Shown here: positions 8,433 to 19,583 of the stretch, piece after piece
Numbering within the stretch: the first letter of the stretch is position 1
Layout of the letters: every line of letters starts with the position of its first letter
Source: Temnothorax longispinosus
Lineage: Eukaryota; Arthropoda; Insecta; Hymenoptera; Formicidae
Assembly (NCBI RefSeq): GCF_030848805.1
Contig: NW_027269815.1
Coordinates: forward strand, 99,501-163,500
DNA: 64,000 nt
Reading direction: 5' to 3'
Notes under the pieces: model-generated
Databases searched by the model: none
The model's input: only the letters and a program-made list of their open reading frames with translations
What the model was told of the DNA's origin: nothing
Made by a program: the position numbers and the translations under genes

Positions 8433-11400
8433 GGTGGCTCTAAAGTGACATCGTTAGTCAATAATACAACTCACATAAAACTTGATAAAATACATTATGA
8501 TTTTTCCTAAACATCTTATCTAAATAAAAATTATTAATATTGATAATGTTCCCATTGATTTTTATAAGTAGTTTATAAACTTATAATAATTATAAAAGGT
8601 CGATTGATTAATGTTGTCTTGATCGCAAGACCCATCTTCTTTCGCGTCAGTGCGCAAGTACTGTGTAGATAGTGTAGATCTAGCAGCCGACATTCGCCGT
8701 CTCCCCGCTGGCGTCTATAACCTCTTAGCGTGTTTATGCGTACATACTACATAGCAAGATAAAAGCCTCCAAGCAAAACAAAATGCCTCCAAAGTATCCT
8801 GCTCGTCGTACGAGAGGAAAAAGAAAAGGCCAATTTGCGAAAAAAAAAGTTGTTTTAGCTCGAGAAAATCTAATTACATCAGTAGCTAAAACAAGAGCTC
8901 TGAAATCCCAAGCACTTGCTTCCTTGCAAGAAAATGTAAATACAAAATTATTCAGCTGATAATATATTGAAAGATAAATTCGAAATAGAAAAATATTGTG
9001 TTACTAATTTTTATATACTCTAATACAAATGTGATGTTTTTATTAGGGAAATCAAAATAATTTGGCTGCACATTCAAGGCGTATAGTTGAATTAGATACT
9101 TTGGCTTCACAGTTATGGTGCAAGAATTGTGATGTAGCTTTATCTTTGAAAAATATTGTTAGAGAGAAACAACTAGGACTGGCCAGTGTATTTTATGTAA
9201 AGTGTATGCAATGTCAATGTATTCACTCAGTTCATACCAACGATTATAATAAAAAAGACAGAACATATGAAGTCAACGCCAAATTAGCTTTTGGTAAGTC
9301 AATATATTACATATGTAATATGTTTAAAAATGCTAATAATTGTGAATAATTTAACTATTATTTATAAATTTTAGGACTTATTGATGGAGGTATTGGCGAG
9401 TCCCACATAAACACTGTGTTATCGTCTATTGATGTACCTATTGTGTCAGCATTAACTTTGAAAAAATATGAGAGAAAAGTTGGCGTTGTTATAGAAGAAG
9501 TAGCAAAGGAATCTTGCATTGAAGCTATTCGGTTGGAGAAAAAATTAACCTTAGAAAACGAGCCAGAACAAAATCCGTAAGATCTCTAAATTTAAAAATC
9601 TATTTGAAATCAATTTTACATTATAATTAATTCAATCTTCTATAGTATAAGTATTTTCTATACAAATATACTTATACGTATACTTGTAAGTATATACCGT
9701 ATATTTATATTTATATTTAAATTGTACATATGTGATTTCTATTTACAATTATTTACTTGCCTTTATTTGAATAAAAAAAATTCAATGTTTTATACAACAT
9801 GTGTTTCGAGCTTATTAAAATTTCCTTGTCAAAAATTTCCTTGTAAAAAATTTCCCTGTTTATCAAAAATAGGACAAATGAAGAACTCAAAGGACAGACT
9901 GATAATAAAAAAATAACATATTTGAAATCAGCATACGATAGTGCTTGGCAGAAGCGTGGAAATGGACGTTCCTACAATAGTTTGAGCGGTAAAATAATTT
10001 TATGTCAAAAGATTAAAGAAAACTTCTCTCAGTAATTTTCAATACGTCTTACAAAACTTATGCAGAGCCTGAGTCTGCTTATATACATATATATATATAT
10101 ATATAATGAAAATTCTAGGACACGGCACTGCAATTGGATATTATTCCAGAAAAGTTATTTCTTTTGCTGTTCGGTGCAAAGATTGTCGTTTATGTAAACT
10201 CGGCCACCCTCACAGTGATCATGATTGTAGGCTAAATTATAAAGAATCTGCAAAGTCAATGGAAGCTCATATGGCAGTGGAAATATTTACCAACAACCCA
10301 CTGTTTATGCAAGAGAATGTTGCCGTTAAGACATTGATAGGAGATGAGGATAGCTGTACGATTGCTTCAGTTAGAAGAGCAGCTTCCTTTGAGGTGGAAA
10401 AATGGTCAGATTACAATCATATAAAAAAAAGTTTCACGAGTAGTCTGTATACAATGAAATTGTCCCCAGTCCTTATCGATTACTTCGGTAAAAATTTTGC
10501 GATTGCCATAAAACGAAATAAGGGAGATGCCGTGAAGGTTGAACAATCTTTGCGAGCAGTCGTACCTCATGCATACGGTGATCACACTCTATGCGGTGAT
10601 TGGTGTGAGGGTACTGTTAATGAAGATTATGTTCATAAGAATCTCCCACAAGGTAAACCTTTAACAGATCCTGATTTGAAAATTCGACTAAACGAAGTGA
10701 TTTGTCGTTATGCTGCGAGCTCTGAAAAAATAGCTCAGTGTGGTTCAACTCAAGCGAACGAATCACTCAACCAAATAATATCCTCTAAAAACCCAAAGTC
10801 AAGGCATTATGCAGGATCTGAATCACTGTGTTTCCGGGTAAGTGCAGCTATCTGCCAAAAAAATATTGGCTGCCAATATTCTACTTCGGTTTTCAAAAAA
10901 ATGGGATATCTGCAAAGCGACAAAAGTATTGCGACGAGAAAACAAAAGGATGTACTTCGTCAGATAAAATCCAATCATAACAATAAAATTTCGACCAAAA
11001 CACGGAGGCAGGTTTTAAAGAAATTACGAGCATCAAAAAATGCAGCTTGCAATAGGAGAGAGGGTATCACCTACGAAAGCGGCTTTGCTCTCAATGAAGT
11101 CTCGAATTTTATCCCTCATCCTAAAGTTTCTACACAACAAAAAGTTGACCTGCAATCTTGTAAGGTTTTAATTTATGATTTAGAAACAACTGGTACTGCT
11201 CTCCAAGACGAAATCGTTCAAGTAAGTCCTGATATATTTCAGAGAAAAGCTTATTGCAATAAATGAAAATTTATATATTATTTTCTTTCTTAGATCGCAG
11301 TCGAAGCATTCACAGATACGCGTTCTTTTAACGCTTATATTATTCCATCCAAACCAATTTCAAAAACAGCATCACAGATCACAGGGCTTCGCGTTTTGCA

Positions 11401-12928
11401 AGGCGAACTGTATCTGTACGAAAATCGTGTAGAATCGGTATCCGCAAGAGTTGCTTGTCAACAATTTTTGGAGTATCTTCGAAGTTTTGAATGCCCCCTT
11501 ATTCTAGTTGCTCATAACGGTTTTACGTACGCCTATTTTCTACTATAAGTTCTTTATTTTTAATTATGTAATTGCCTATAATACTTGAATTTTTTACGTA
11601 GATTTGACAATCCAAGAATAACAAGGTTGATGCAACAATGCCAATTATACGATGAATTTAGTGGTATTGTAAAAGGATTTGCTGATTCTTTGAGAATTTT
11701 CCGCCAGATTCTTCCAGAAAGAAAAAAACAAAAAGGAAAATTCTCAGTCAACGGTTTATTGCATGATTACCTTCCCGAAGAAAATTCGCAGTCGCTTCAT
11801 AATGCGATAGATGATGTTCGAGTTCTAAAAAAATTAATTCATGAGATTATGAAGTCTGAGGCTGTAATAAAAAAATATGCAAAAAGTATTTCGGAAATCA
11901 ACGCAGAGAAGGAGTTAAAAACGACAAAAACTACAAATAAGGCTTCCTTGCAACAATATAAAGATAAATTATCCAGTAGAATAATAAATAAGATGGCCGA
12001 AGCTGGCATCACTCAGCACGTTATGCAGCTTGCTTTTGAAAATAATGGAAAAGAAGGACTACGCGTGTTATTCTCTGAAAATGTTAATGGCAAACCAAGA
12101 ATAACCAAAGATAAAAATATTTTAGAAAAAATTTACAGTCTATTTCCTAGCGATTAGTTTTATCTAATGTTCTTTAAATTTAAGTCCGCATTATCGACAT
12201 TTTTTATTTTATAAATATTGATATTATTAGTTTGAATTTTCGTTCAATATTGATATTATTAGTTTAGATTTCGTTCAATAATTATGAAATGTTTATTTTG
12301 TTGGAAATTGAAAATATATATTTTTTATAACATGTTTTTCGTTCAGTTCTCTGAATTGACAACTAAATAAAATATGTGAAAAAATTTTAATTTTTTAAAT
12401 ATAATATCCTTTTATCTCATAATAACAAAATTAATAATAATTTAATTACAATATTATGGCTAGAACTTTATATATTAATACTCTTTGTGACATGCAGTCT
12501 TTCGACCCGTTTGAATTTCGCGCGTCGAACAGCTGCTCGTTCGCAGAGCAGCTGCTTGTTCGCAGGATAGACATTTTACTTCCGTGACACGCATGCATCA
12601 TCACTTTTTCGATCAAATATTTCTTAAAAATCCATGGCAACACATAACCTTTCACATACCATTGGAAAGCTTGTGATTTCATCTTTCAGTGATCAGTCTT
12701 TTATTAACATCTCTAGTTTTTCTTAAAAGATATCATATCATTTCCGGTAAAAATTCAATAACCTCCCATAAGAGCTATGTTAAAAAGTGATTTTTTATAT
12801 TGCTCGTTTGCAATAATTTACATGGCAACAGGGTCTCAAATTTTAAGAGATGGTTTATTATATGTTAAAGAACAACCTCCCAAAGTTTTATTTATGTGGC
12901 TAGTCTTTTAGTTTACTTTAGAACCACC
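8433..12928 (+). mobile_element. Autonomous TTAA-target DNA transposon (Kolobok-like)
   Basis: The element is bounded by TTAA at 8429-8432 and 12929-12932. Its imperfect terminal repeats read GGTGGCTCTAAAGTGAC and GGTGGTTCTAAAGTAAAC. The flanking DNA occurs uninterrupted a second time at 12984-13068 (empty site), which fixes the borders. It encodes one seven-exon gene with all frames and splice sites consistent. TTAA targets are known for piggyBac and Kolobok. The protein looks like the Mutator/Kolobok-type animal family rather than piggyBac. It lies within a gamma-COP intron in opposite orientation. Confidence 0.85.
8783..12157 (+). CDS. Transposase with C-terminal DEDDh exonuclease domain, 7 exons
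   Basis: Exons: 8783-8935, 9047-9293, 9375-9576, 9873-9988, 10119-11221, 11294-11526, 11602-12157. Joined phases are consistent and give 869 codons plus TGA/TAG-type stop. Residues 1-51 are very basic (RRTRGKRKGQ). Exon 2 has a CxxC...CxxC pair (WCKNC, KCMQC). Exon 5 carries the transposase core, with cysteine-rich CKDCRLCKLG, HDC, GDWC and CGSTQANES. From about residue 590 there is a DnaQ-like exonuclease: ExoI DLETTG, ExoII HNGFTFDNPR, ExoIII LHNAIDDV, with all five acidic/His catalytic positions present. I infer that it cuts or processes transposon ends; the exonuclease role is unknown. No frame-disrupting lesion was found. Confidence 0.85.
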
Positions 12929-12983
12929 TTAATGCATTGCTCGCAGAAGTATTTATATGAAAGTCCCTTTTTGTTATATTTTT

Positions 12984-13068
12984 CTCATAAGATTTAAGAA
13001 ATTATATTAATTTTGAATTAATGCATTGCTCGCAAAAGTATTTATATGAAAGTCACTTTTTGTTATAT
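12984..13068. repeat. Duplicate flank = empty insertion site
   Basis: This stretch reads AAGATTTAAGAAATTATATT, then AATTTTGAATTAATGCATTG. It joins, without the transposon, the same sequence that flanks it on the left (8400-8432) and on the right (12929-12983). It contains a single TTAA where the transposon copy has two. Confidence 0.85.
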
Positions 13069-13088
13069 CATTAAAACTGATCTTTTAC

Positions 13089-13287
13089 CATATATTCGTC
13101 GTGGTATCCTTGTTCCACGTCTGGTATTCCCGTCGTTGGATCGCAATCCCTTGCCATAAATCGTAACGTCATAGGAATGGTAACGACACTCGTTCGTACA
13201 TCTTCCAAATATTTCAATACTGTGTAGGTGGTTCCTGGTTCATTGTAAGGTAATCGCGGACATGGTACTACGCACACAATGGAGTAA
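13089..13287 (-). CDS. COPG: Coatomer gamma exon (appendage domain)
   Basis: Acceptor TTTCAG is followed by the phase-completing T, then SYSIVCVVPCPRLPYNEPG, a tyrosine/threonine stretch, and DCDPTTG with the DEYM end. The donor is ATG|GTAAAA (AC at 13087-13088). This is the beta-sandwich part of the gamma-COP appendage, and it joins in frame both to 13372-13442 and to 7972-8295. The paralogue is fairly divergent (RFMARDCDP). Confidence 0.8.
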
Positions 13288-13371
13288 CTGAAATAAACGA
13301 CTCATTACAACACCTATCATAAAAAATATAAGGAGGTAACATATATATAAATGCGTCGATAGTATATTTAC

Positions 13372-13442
13372 CTTGTAAGAGGTTCAACGGCCACTACCAC
13401 ATCTTCGAGAAGTTGATCGGAGAGAGTGTTCACACAATCAAA
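13372..13442 (-). CDS. COPG: Coatomer gamma exon, upstream
   Basis: A 71-bp exon between TTTTGCAG and AG|GTAAATAT encodes FDCVNTLSDQLLEDVVVAVE and PLT. This is the start of the appendage domain in this family. Earlier exons would lie at higher coordinates but fall in the 500-N gap or beyond it. They are not visible after the gap, where unrelated GC-rich repeats begin. Confidence 0.8.
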
Positions 13443-13519
13443 CTGCAAAATGAAAAATTCATACATGTGTTTATCGAGATATTTTATATTGCAATAATAT
13501 ATAATTTAAAAAATATATG

Positions 13520-14019
13520 NNNNNNNNNNNNNNNNNNNNNNNNNNNNNNNNNNNNNNNNNNNNNNNNNNNNNNNNNNNNNNNNNNNNNNNNNNNNNNNNN
13601 NNNNNNNNNNNNNNNNNNNNNNNNNNNNNNNNNNNNNNNNNNNNNNNNNNNNNNNNNNNNNNNNNNNNNNNNNNNNNNNNNNNNNNNNNNNNNNNNNNNN
13701 NNNNNNNNNNNNNNNNNNNNNNNNNNNNNNNNNNNNNNNNNNNNNNNNNNNNNNNNNNNNNNNNNNNNNNNNNNNNNNNNNNNNNNNNNNNNNNNNNNNN
13801 NNNNNNNNNNNNNNNNNNNNNNNNNNNNNNNNNNNNNNNNNNNNNNNNNNNNNNNNNNNNNNNNNNNNNNNNNNNNNNNNNNNNNNNNNNNNNNNNNNNN
13901 NNNNNNNNNNNNNNNNNNNNNNNNNNNNNNNNNNNNNNNNNNNNNNNNNNNNNNNNNNNNNNNNNNNNNNNNNNNNNNNNNNNNNNNNNNNNNNNNNNNN
14001 NNNNNNNNNNNNNNNNNNN
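13520..14019. other. Assembly gap of 500 N
   Basis: Exactly 500 undetermined bases, a conventional fixed-size scaffold gap. The true size is unknown. Long frames that cross it are artefacts. Confidence 0.98.
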
Positions 14020-14716
14020 CGAACCACCTCGAACGCGTCGTTCTCTCCCCCACCCCCCTTTTCCCAGATCCGTATACCCATCTCCGCGCGACCGCGCTTA
14101 CCCCCCGCGGTCGCGGCGATCGCGTCGTCCGCGACGCGGATCGAAACAACCTTCGGACCGAGAATAAAAAAAAAAACGACGACGACGACGACGACGAAGA
14201 CGGGCGCGCGAGACCCCCCGCGAAACGAACCACCTCGAACGCGTCGTTCTCCCTCCCACCCCCCGAAACGTCGAGAGGAGCGACCTCGAACGAGTTCGAA
14301 CGAGTTCGGACGCGCCCGAACGCGCGCGAGCGACGACGACGAAGAAAAAAACAAAAAAATATTGGCGCGCGATTCTCCAAAACGGTCGGTAACGGCGCGA
14401 GCGCCGTTCCGAGCGCCCCCTCGAAAAACGCCCGCGTCCCCCGCAACGAGCCCCCGTTGGCGGCCCTGCCCCGCGCCGAGCCCCCGTTGGCGGCCCTGCC
14501 ACACCCAACCTTACCCCATATGTTCCCCTCGCGTCGCGCTCCCCCTTTCGCCCAGTAATCTCTTCCCCCCGCATAGCCCCCCTCCGGTGACCCTTTACAC
14601 CGTCCCTCGATTCCCTCGCCCACCGCATACGGCGCTCCCCCCGCGGCAGCGAAGCCCCCCCCGACCCCGCTAACCGCAAGCGAGATCCCTGAGGCTCGGA
14701 GTATATATATGTTACC
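14020..14716. repeat. GC-rich tandem repeat next to the gap
   Basis: CGAACCACCTCGAACGCGTC occurs at 14020 and 14226 (period 206), with CCGTTGGCGGCCCTGCC repeated at 14454 and 14484 and an (ACG)n run at 14174-14200. The open frames here are compositional. The array probably continues inside the gap. Nothing coding is supported. Confidence 0.7.
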
Positions 14717-14719
14717 CTC

Positions 14720-15738
14720 CTACTGCGACACATTATTAATCAAAGTACGAGCTTTGTTTCCGTGCGTATTATTTGACGTGGAGTCGAATTGCGACGGATA
14801 ATTCGTGAGACCGCGTATGCGTAGAGTCATAAAGTCATGAATCTCCTTATACGTGGGGTATGCATCCGTATCGCCTCGCTTCAAATTCCATTCATTGCGC
14901 GTTCGCGGACTAAACTTTTGCGATATAATGTAAACTAGGAGGTCGTCCCACGTATCGACAGGACGCTCGAGATTCGTTAAAGCGGCGAGAGCCGCGGACA
15001 CGCTATCGCGAAGTTTTTTCAATTCGGTAACATTCTCGGTTTTTATTTTCGGTAAGTCGGCGAAAGAATGGATGTTCGCGTGAATAATCGCGTTACGGTT
15101 GTCGTACTCGTCGAGAAGAAGTTGCCACGCTGCCTCGTAGTTCGCGTCAGAGATGTGAATATTATTAATTAACACGGCAGCCTCGCCGGAGAAGCTCGCC
15201 TTCAAGTTATGTAACTTTTGAGTTTTCGTGAGGGATTCATTTTTGTCGACGAGGGACTCAAAAATTTCCCGAAAAATTTCTCATTCCGGGAAAGCACCCG
15301 AAAAGTCGGAAGCGAAATACGAGGCAGATGCAATGACATGCCGAAGTGCGCGTCGCAATCAGATGACTCGTTACCTCTGTACGGCGCGGTCGGGGCGTCG
15401 TTACTTAATTTACCGATGACCTCGTGGAGGTAGTCCGCTGCGTCGAAGTAGGCTTCCTCGGCGGCAAGAAATTCATCTTGTTGAAAGTAGGGGGTCGACT
15501 TCTTCTCCTCCGCTGTAGCCGTCTGGTGAATCTGGACATGGAGGGCTTGAGTTTTCTCCCAGAGCGCCTCCAGATTCGTCAGTCTCCCCTTCGTCTTAGG
15601 AAGGGTGACCTGAGCCTTGGCAAGTTTTCTAAAGTTGGTCAGCGACCGCTGGAGCGAGGCAATCGTAATGCCTTGGCCGGTGAGCAGGTCCTTGAGATCC
15701 AGAGACATGTTAGCGAGATGTTTGGATCTTGTAGGCAA
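14720..15738 (-). pseudogene. gag: BEL/Pao retrotransposon gag (DUF1759-type), broken
   Basis: Reading down the minus strand: MPTRSKHLANM, a coiled region, LPRISLPTF, then the capsid-like part with LSGEAAVLINN-type motif (ASFSGEAAVLINNIHIS), YEAAWQLL and DEYDNRN. This is the gag polyprotein N-terminal region of BEL/Pao elements, which packages the RNA. One frame change near 15300 and a TGG-to-TGA stop interrupt it. The ORF ends at TAG 14720-14722 without the zinc knuckles. Protease, RT and integrase are absent, so the element is 3'-truncated where the GC-rich repeat begins. Confidence 0.8.
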
Positions 15739-15764
15739 CGATCTGACACCTGTGTGTCAATCGG

Positions 15765-16190
15765 ATCGAAGAGCGAAGGCTCTTGAACGACTCTGCGGCG
15801 AAAAGCAGGACGATACTCGCGGGAGTCAGGGACGTATGGCACGTCGCAAAGCAGGGCGCCCGTCGGGCGGCGGTGAGCGTATCTCTGCACGATACGTTTG
15901 CTGAAGGTCACGCAGGAGCCTCCGGAGCAGAGCAAAGCCGGGTAGCACCGGGCTTTTTCTTCACAAGGGGCACCGATCTTTAAGAAGACCGAACAAGAAG
16001 AGCGAAGACGCTCTTATGCGTTTCCGCGGCGAGCAGCAGGGCGATACTCGCGGGAAGCAGGGACGTACAGCACGTCGCAAAACAGGGCGCCGGTCGGGCG
16101 GCAGATGCGTATCGCGATGATACGGTTGCTGGAGGTCGCACAGGAGCCTCCGAAGCACTTCACAATTTCACAGGGCACCAATATTTAGGA
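15765..16190 (-). repeat. Duplicated leader segment of the BEL element
   Basis: Two copies of about 200 bp, at about 15765-15970 and 15995-16190, share GCGATACTCGCGGGA/GATACTCGCGGGAG, GACGTAYRGCACGTCGCAAA and CAGGAGCCTCCG. They lie between the LTR and gag, in the untranslated leader. Confidence 0.7.
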
Positions 16191-16447
16191 GAGCGGGTGC
16201 AGAGCGCTCAATGTACTGAGTGAGCCACGGAGTGGAGAACGCGTATCGCGGAGTACCCGATGAACCGGGAATATCTGTCCGATCACATTCGATGTGCGAC
16301 GGTTTGAACGGCGAACTCCGTTTGCGAGCGAGTCGAGCGGGCGCGACGGTCCGTCTGACTCGAAGCACAACGCGATCACTATTGAGGCGGTCGAACTGTC
16401 TATGCCGGTTTTTTATTTATCACAATCCGGCTCGAAGGACCATTAAA

Positions 16448-16853
16448 TGTTAGTGGACCGCTTGATGTTTTCGGGCGCCGCGCCGAGGAGAGCACAAAAA
16501 ATAGTCAGTAGCTCGTGTAAAACGAGACAAGAGTCACTTTATTGAAAGCTGGTTACAATGTCAGATTCGCGTGGAAAGATCGCACTCGCTATTACACCAC
16601 TTAGGCTTCGCTACGATTCGACTCCGTTTTTCGCTATCAACAAATACACGTATCGCGTACGAATTGCTAGGGCTCACTGAGCTCCCGGCCAGAGCAAGCA
16701 AAGCGATCGCGGCCGGAGCTCCGAACTTTTCCGCGAGGAATTTCGAGACGTGAGAAACGCTGATTGGCTCCAAATCGTCGAGCGACCAGATTATTGGTCG
16801 CAGTACGAGCGATCACGCGATGTACACCTGTGGTCCGGGCGCGAGCGAAAACA
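16448..16853 (-). mobile_element. BEL/Pao 5' LTR and primer site
   Basis: On the minus strand this 406-bp block begins TGTTTTCGC, ends CTAACA, and contains AATAAAGTGACTC (about 16538-16543) as polyadenylation signal. It is followed by TTTAATGGTCCTTCGAGCC, a primer-binding-like sequence typical of the BEL group. The borders are inferred from TG...CA and were not confirmed by a second LTR. Confidence 0.55.
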
Positions 16854-16944
16854 CCAAAAAAAACGGGGGGAAGGCAAATAAATGCGTTTCGGAGCAAATC
16901 AAGCGTTCTCGAATATTCCCAACGCTCGCTTTCACTTTTCGAGC

Positions 16945-17259
16945 GTTAGATTCTCAACAATAGGAAACGAAACAGTCACAGAAGTGCAAGATATTAAATA
17001 TCTAGGCATAATTATAGATAAGCATTTACTTTCGAGAAGCATGCATGGTACATGGCAAAAAAGTAGAAAAAAATAGGGTTTTTAGGACGAATAAGGAATG
17101 TTGTAAATAGTTATATAAAAGTATTGACATATAAAACAATAATCGCACCGCATTACGAATATTGTAGTAGTATAATGTTAAATTTTAATCAGGGCTTGAT
17201 GCAAATGTTACACAAAACGCAAAATCGTGCAATGCGAATAATACTAAATGTGAATAGGT
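16945..17259 (+). pseudogene. LINE A: reverse transcriptase C-terminal part, left half
   Basis: The fragment encodes EVQDIKYLGIIIDKHL and, after stops and a frameshift, TYKTIIAPHYEYCSS and QNRAMRIILNVNR. This is the post-catalytic region of Jockey/CR1-group RT. It ends exactly where element 1 was inserted and resumes at 21172. The 5' part of the LINE is missing. It is a close relative of LINE B at 22.5-27 kb. Confidence 0.8.
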
Positions 17260-17906
17260 TGTGACCGGACGGCACGTGTTGAGCCCGATTCCAGCGGATA
17301 ATATTCCTATCAAACGGTCGCCACTCGGTTTTACCTTAGACTACCGAGAAGGTAAGTGTTCGCATCAACGCCCCGATTATTCGCAAGACGCTAATAGGAT
17401 TTATTTTTTCAGAAGGATGTCCCTGATGGATCACCGTTGCTGCTTCTCGTCCCTGGATCCTCGCTTTACATCGCATACCAGATAGAGGTAAGTCAGGATA
17501 AAATATCATATCCTAATTATTTGAATTTTATTTCAGACTGATGTCCCTGTTGGATCACCGTTGCTGCTTCTCATCCTTGGATCCTCGCTTTACATCGCAT
17601 ACCAGATAGAGGTAAGTAATTATAAAATAATTATGTGATAATTATTTTATGTTTTGTTGCAGATCGACGCCCGGAATGGATCGCCGTTGCCGTTACCCGT
17701 CTCTGGATCCTCGCTTTACCTCGCATACCAGATAAGGATAAGTCCCGATAATTATGTTTTAATTATGTACTAATTCGCTTCTTTTCATTCAGGTTCCCGC
17801 CTCGGATGGATCGCTGCTCTGTTGCTGCTCTGCTTCCCCGGATCCTCGCTTTACATCGCATACCGGATTGCCGCTGGCCAACGTTGGATCATCGCCGAAG
17901 GACAAG
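17260..17906 (+). other. Tandem micro-exon array of element 1
   Basis: Exon 1 (17260-17351) ends GAGAAG|GTAAGT. Four repeated units follow, with exons 17413-17487, 17537-17611, about 17663-17736 and 17793-17906. Each is preceded by a T-rich CAG and followed by GTAAGT, except the third, where the donor is GGATAAG. Exons 2 and 3 are both 75 bp (25 codons, phase 0) and encode DVPVGSPLLLL and GSSLYIAYQIE-like text. Two further CAG acceptors lie at 17963-17987. The splice sites, not only the exon, are part of the duplicated unit. Whether the exons are translated is unknown; exon 1 has no clear coding frame. Confidence 0.6.
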
Positions 17907-18080
17907 GTAAGTAGAAGGTAAGTATCGATAATTTTTTATAATTAATCAGGAAAATTTGTTTCAGAATTAATTAATCTTTAATTCCAGATCATCATTTCAA
18001 CATTACAGGCCGTTTCACAATATCATAAAGGTGTCTCACAACGCGAGTTTCTTGCCTCGGTGTGAATGTCGCTTTATTTT

Positions 18081-18086
18081 AATAAA
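18081..18086 (+). promoter_or_regulatory. AATAAA polyadenylation signal, element 1
   Basis: Downstream of the last acceptor, in TTTTAATAAAGTTGCAC. This makes the exon array plus a terminal exon of about 100 bp a plausible short transcript. Confidence 0.4.
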
Positions 18087-18699
18087 GTTGCACAATTATT
18101 CAAATTGCGTATCTCGGCTTATTCGTTTAGTCGATACGATGCTTTTATTCCAGATAATTATTCCGATCGGAGGACTTTGTTCCCCGTGATTGTTAAACTA
18201 TGATCACGCACTCGGCTATGATCATCACTCTATCATACAATGTTCGTGCGCAGAATTAACGAACGAGTATTCGGTGGTTAAATACAATAATTAATAATGT
18301 CCGCACAATATTCCGTATCCGCGTGACCCAATGCCCGTGGTTGTTATATACTCGATAATTGCACTTCCGTTAATTAACAATGTATCCGAATTTCAACTCG
18401 CGTATTGTTGCTAACACTCGATTGTATTTGGCAATTAATTGCCCCTCGCTGTTAGTTAAGACGAGTAAATTTTACGCGATAGTACGCGGGAGTTCTCGGT
18501 TGTAAAGTATAACGCGTATGCCGATCGTACAGAGTGTGATACGTGTGTTCGCCACGGCTATACCCGAGAGACTGCCTCGAGCGGTTGCTCTCGCTTGGGC
18601 TCCCCACTTATGCCGGATCGCTCCCACCCCTCGGAACTTTCTCGATTGTCCATTGTTCGCGGCCGGCACATCTGGCGCGATCATGCGAAAACACGATGA

Positions 18700-19470
18700 T
18701 TTTCACTACCCTCTCGCGTGCCCTTTTGCGCATCTCCCGTTTACGCCCGTTCTAGAAGGTTCCCGTGGAAATTTCCATGCGCAACGCAGTGCGAGAACCT
18801 TCCTTCCTTGGCACCGCTGCACCAGGTTTTCACTCGCGGAAACTGTTCGACGCGGACGACGTCGACCCATGCGCACCTCCTTGGAGATGCCCCCGATGAT
18901 GAATTTGGGTGTTCTTCCTGTAGACGACGTCCGGGTGACGTCGATGTCGTCGGCCGTTGACGCCGACCCTCTGGCTAGGTTTCTCGGGATCTGGTATCGC
19001 TGTTCCGGGCCACTGTTCCCGTAGATGATGCGTTTCCTGGGGATCTTCGTCGGAGCTCGACGTCGACCCCCTTGGAGGTGTCCCAGGACCTCTCGCGACG
19101 GATTACGTCGTTTGTTCCCGGGGAAGATGCGTTTCCCGGGGAACTCGTCTGACCTTGACGCCGACCCCCTGGGAGGGTGTCCCAAGTCCTGGTAAGACTA
19201 TTGGATGGCTGAGTCTCTGGCGAAAATGCACTTTGCCGGGATTTTACCGGACAATGGCGCCGACCCCCTGGAGAGGCTCCTCCGGTCCTGGCGAGTCCGT
19301 CGGACCTCTCTTTCCCTGGAGAAGTTGCGTTTCCCGGGGATTTCACCGGGTCATGGCGCGCACTCCCTGGAGTTGTGTCCCAGGTCCTCGGAAGACATTT
19401 CGGCCTGGTTGTTCCTGGAGAAGATGGTTTTTCCCAAGAACTTGGTCTTTTCTCGGCGCCCATCTTATGG
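18700..19470 (-). repeat. GC-rich tandem repeats of element 1
   Basis: About six degenerate units of roughly 100-130 bp are marked by GACGCCGACCCCCTGG and TTTCCCGGGGA-like phrases. The minus strand has a 162-codon open frame made of repeats ending SPGNA-SPGT. Low-complexity composition and open frames in several phases argue against a conventional protein. A similar repeat block occurs in element 2 at 27799-28180. Confidence 0.55.
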
Positions 19471-19583
19471 ACGCGCGTACCGGGTCCGGGGGATATTCCT
19501 CCGTGCCCCCAATACGGGTTACCGCCGTTAATCTATGTCAGCGTTTCGATTAAACGCGCTTATCGTCATACGATCATTATCGC

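Noticed and set aside
13413..14623. Frames of 332-381 codons that cross the N gap
   Set aside because: Half of each consists of undetermined bases, and the rest is GC-rich repeat open in several phases.
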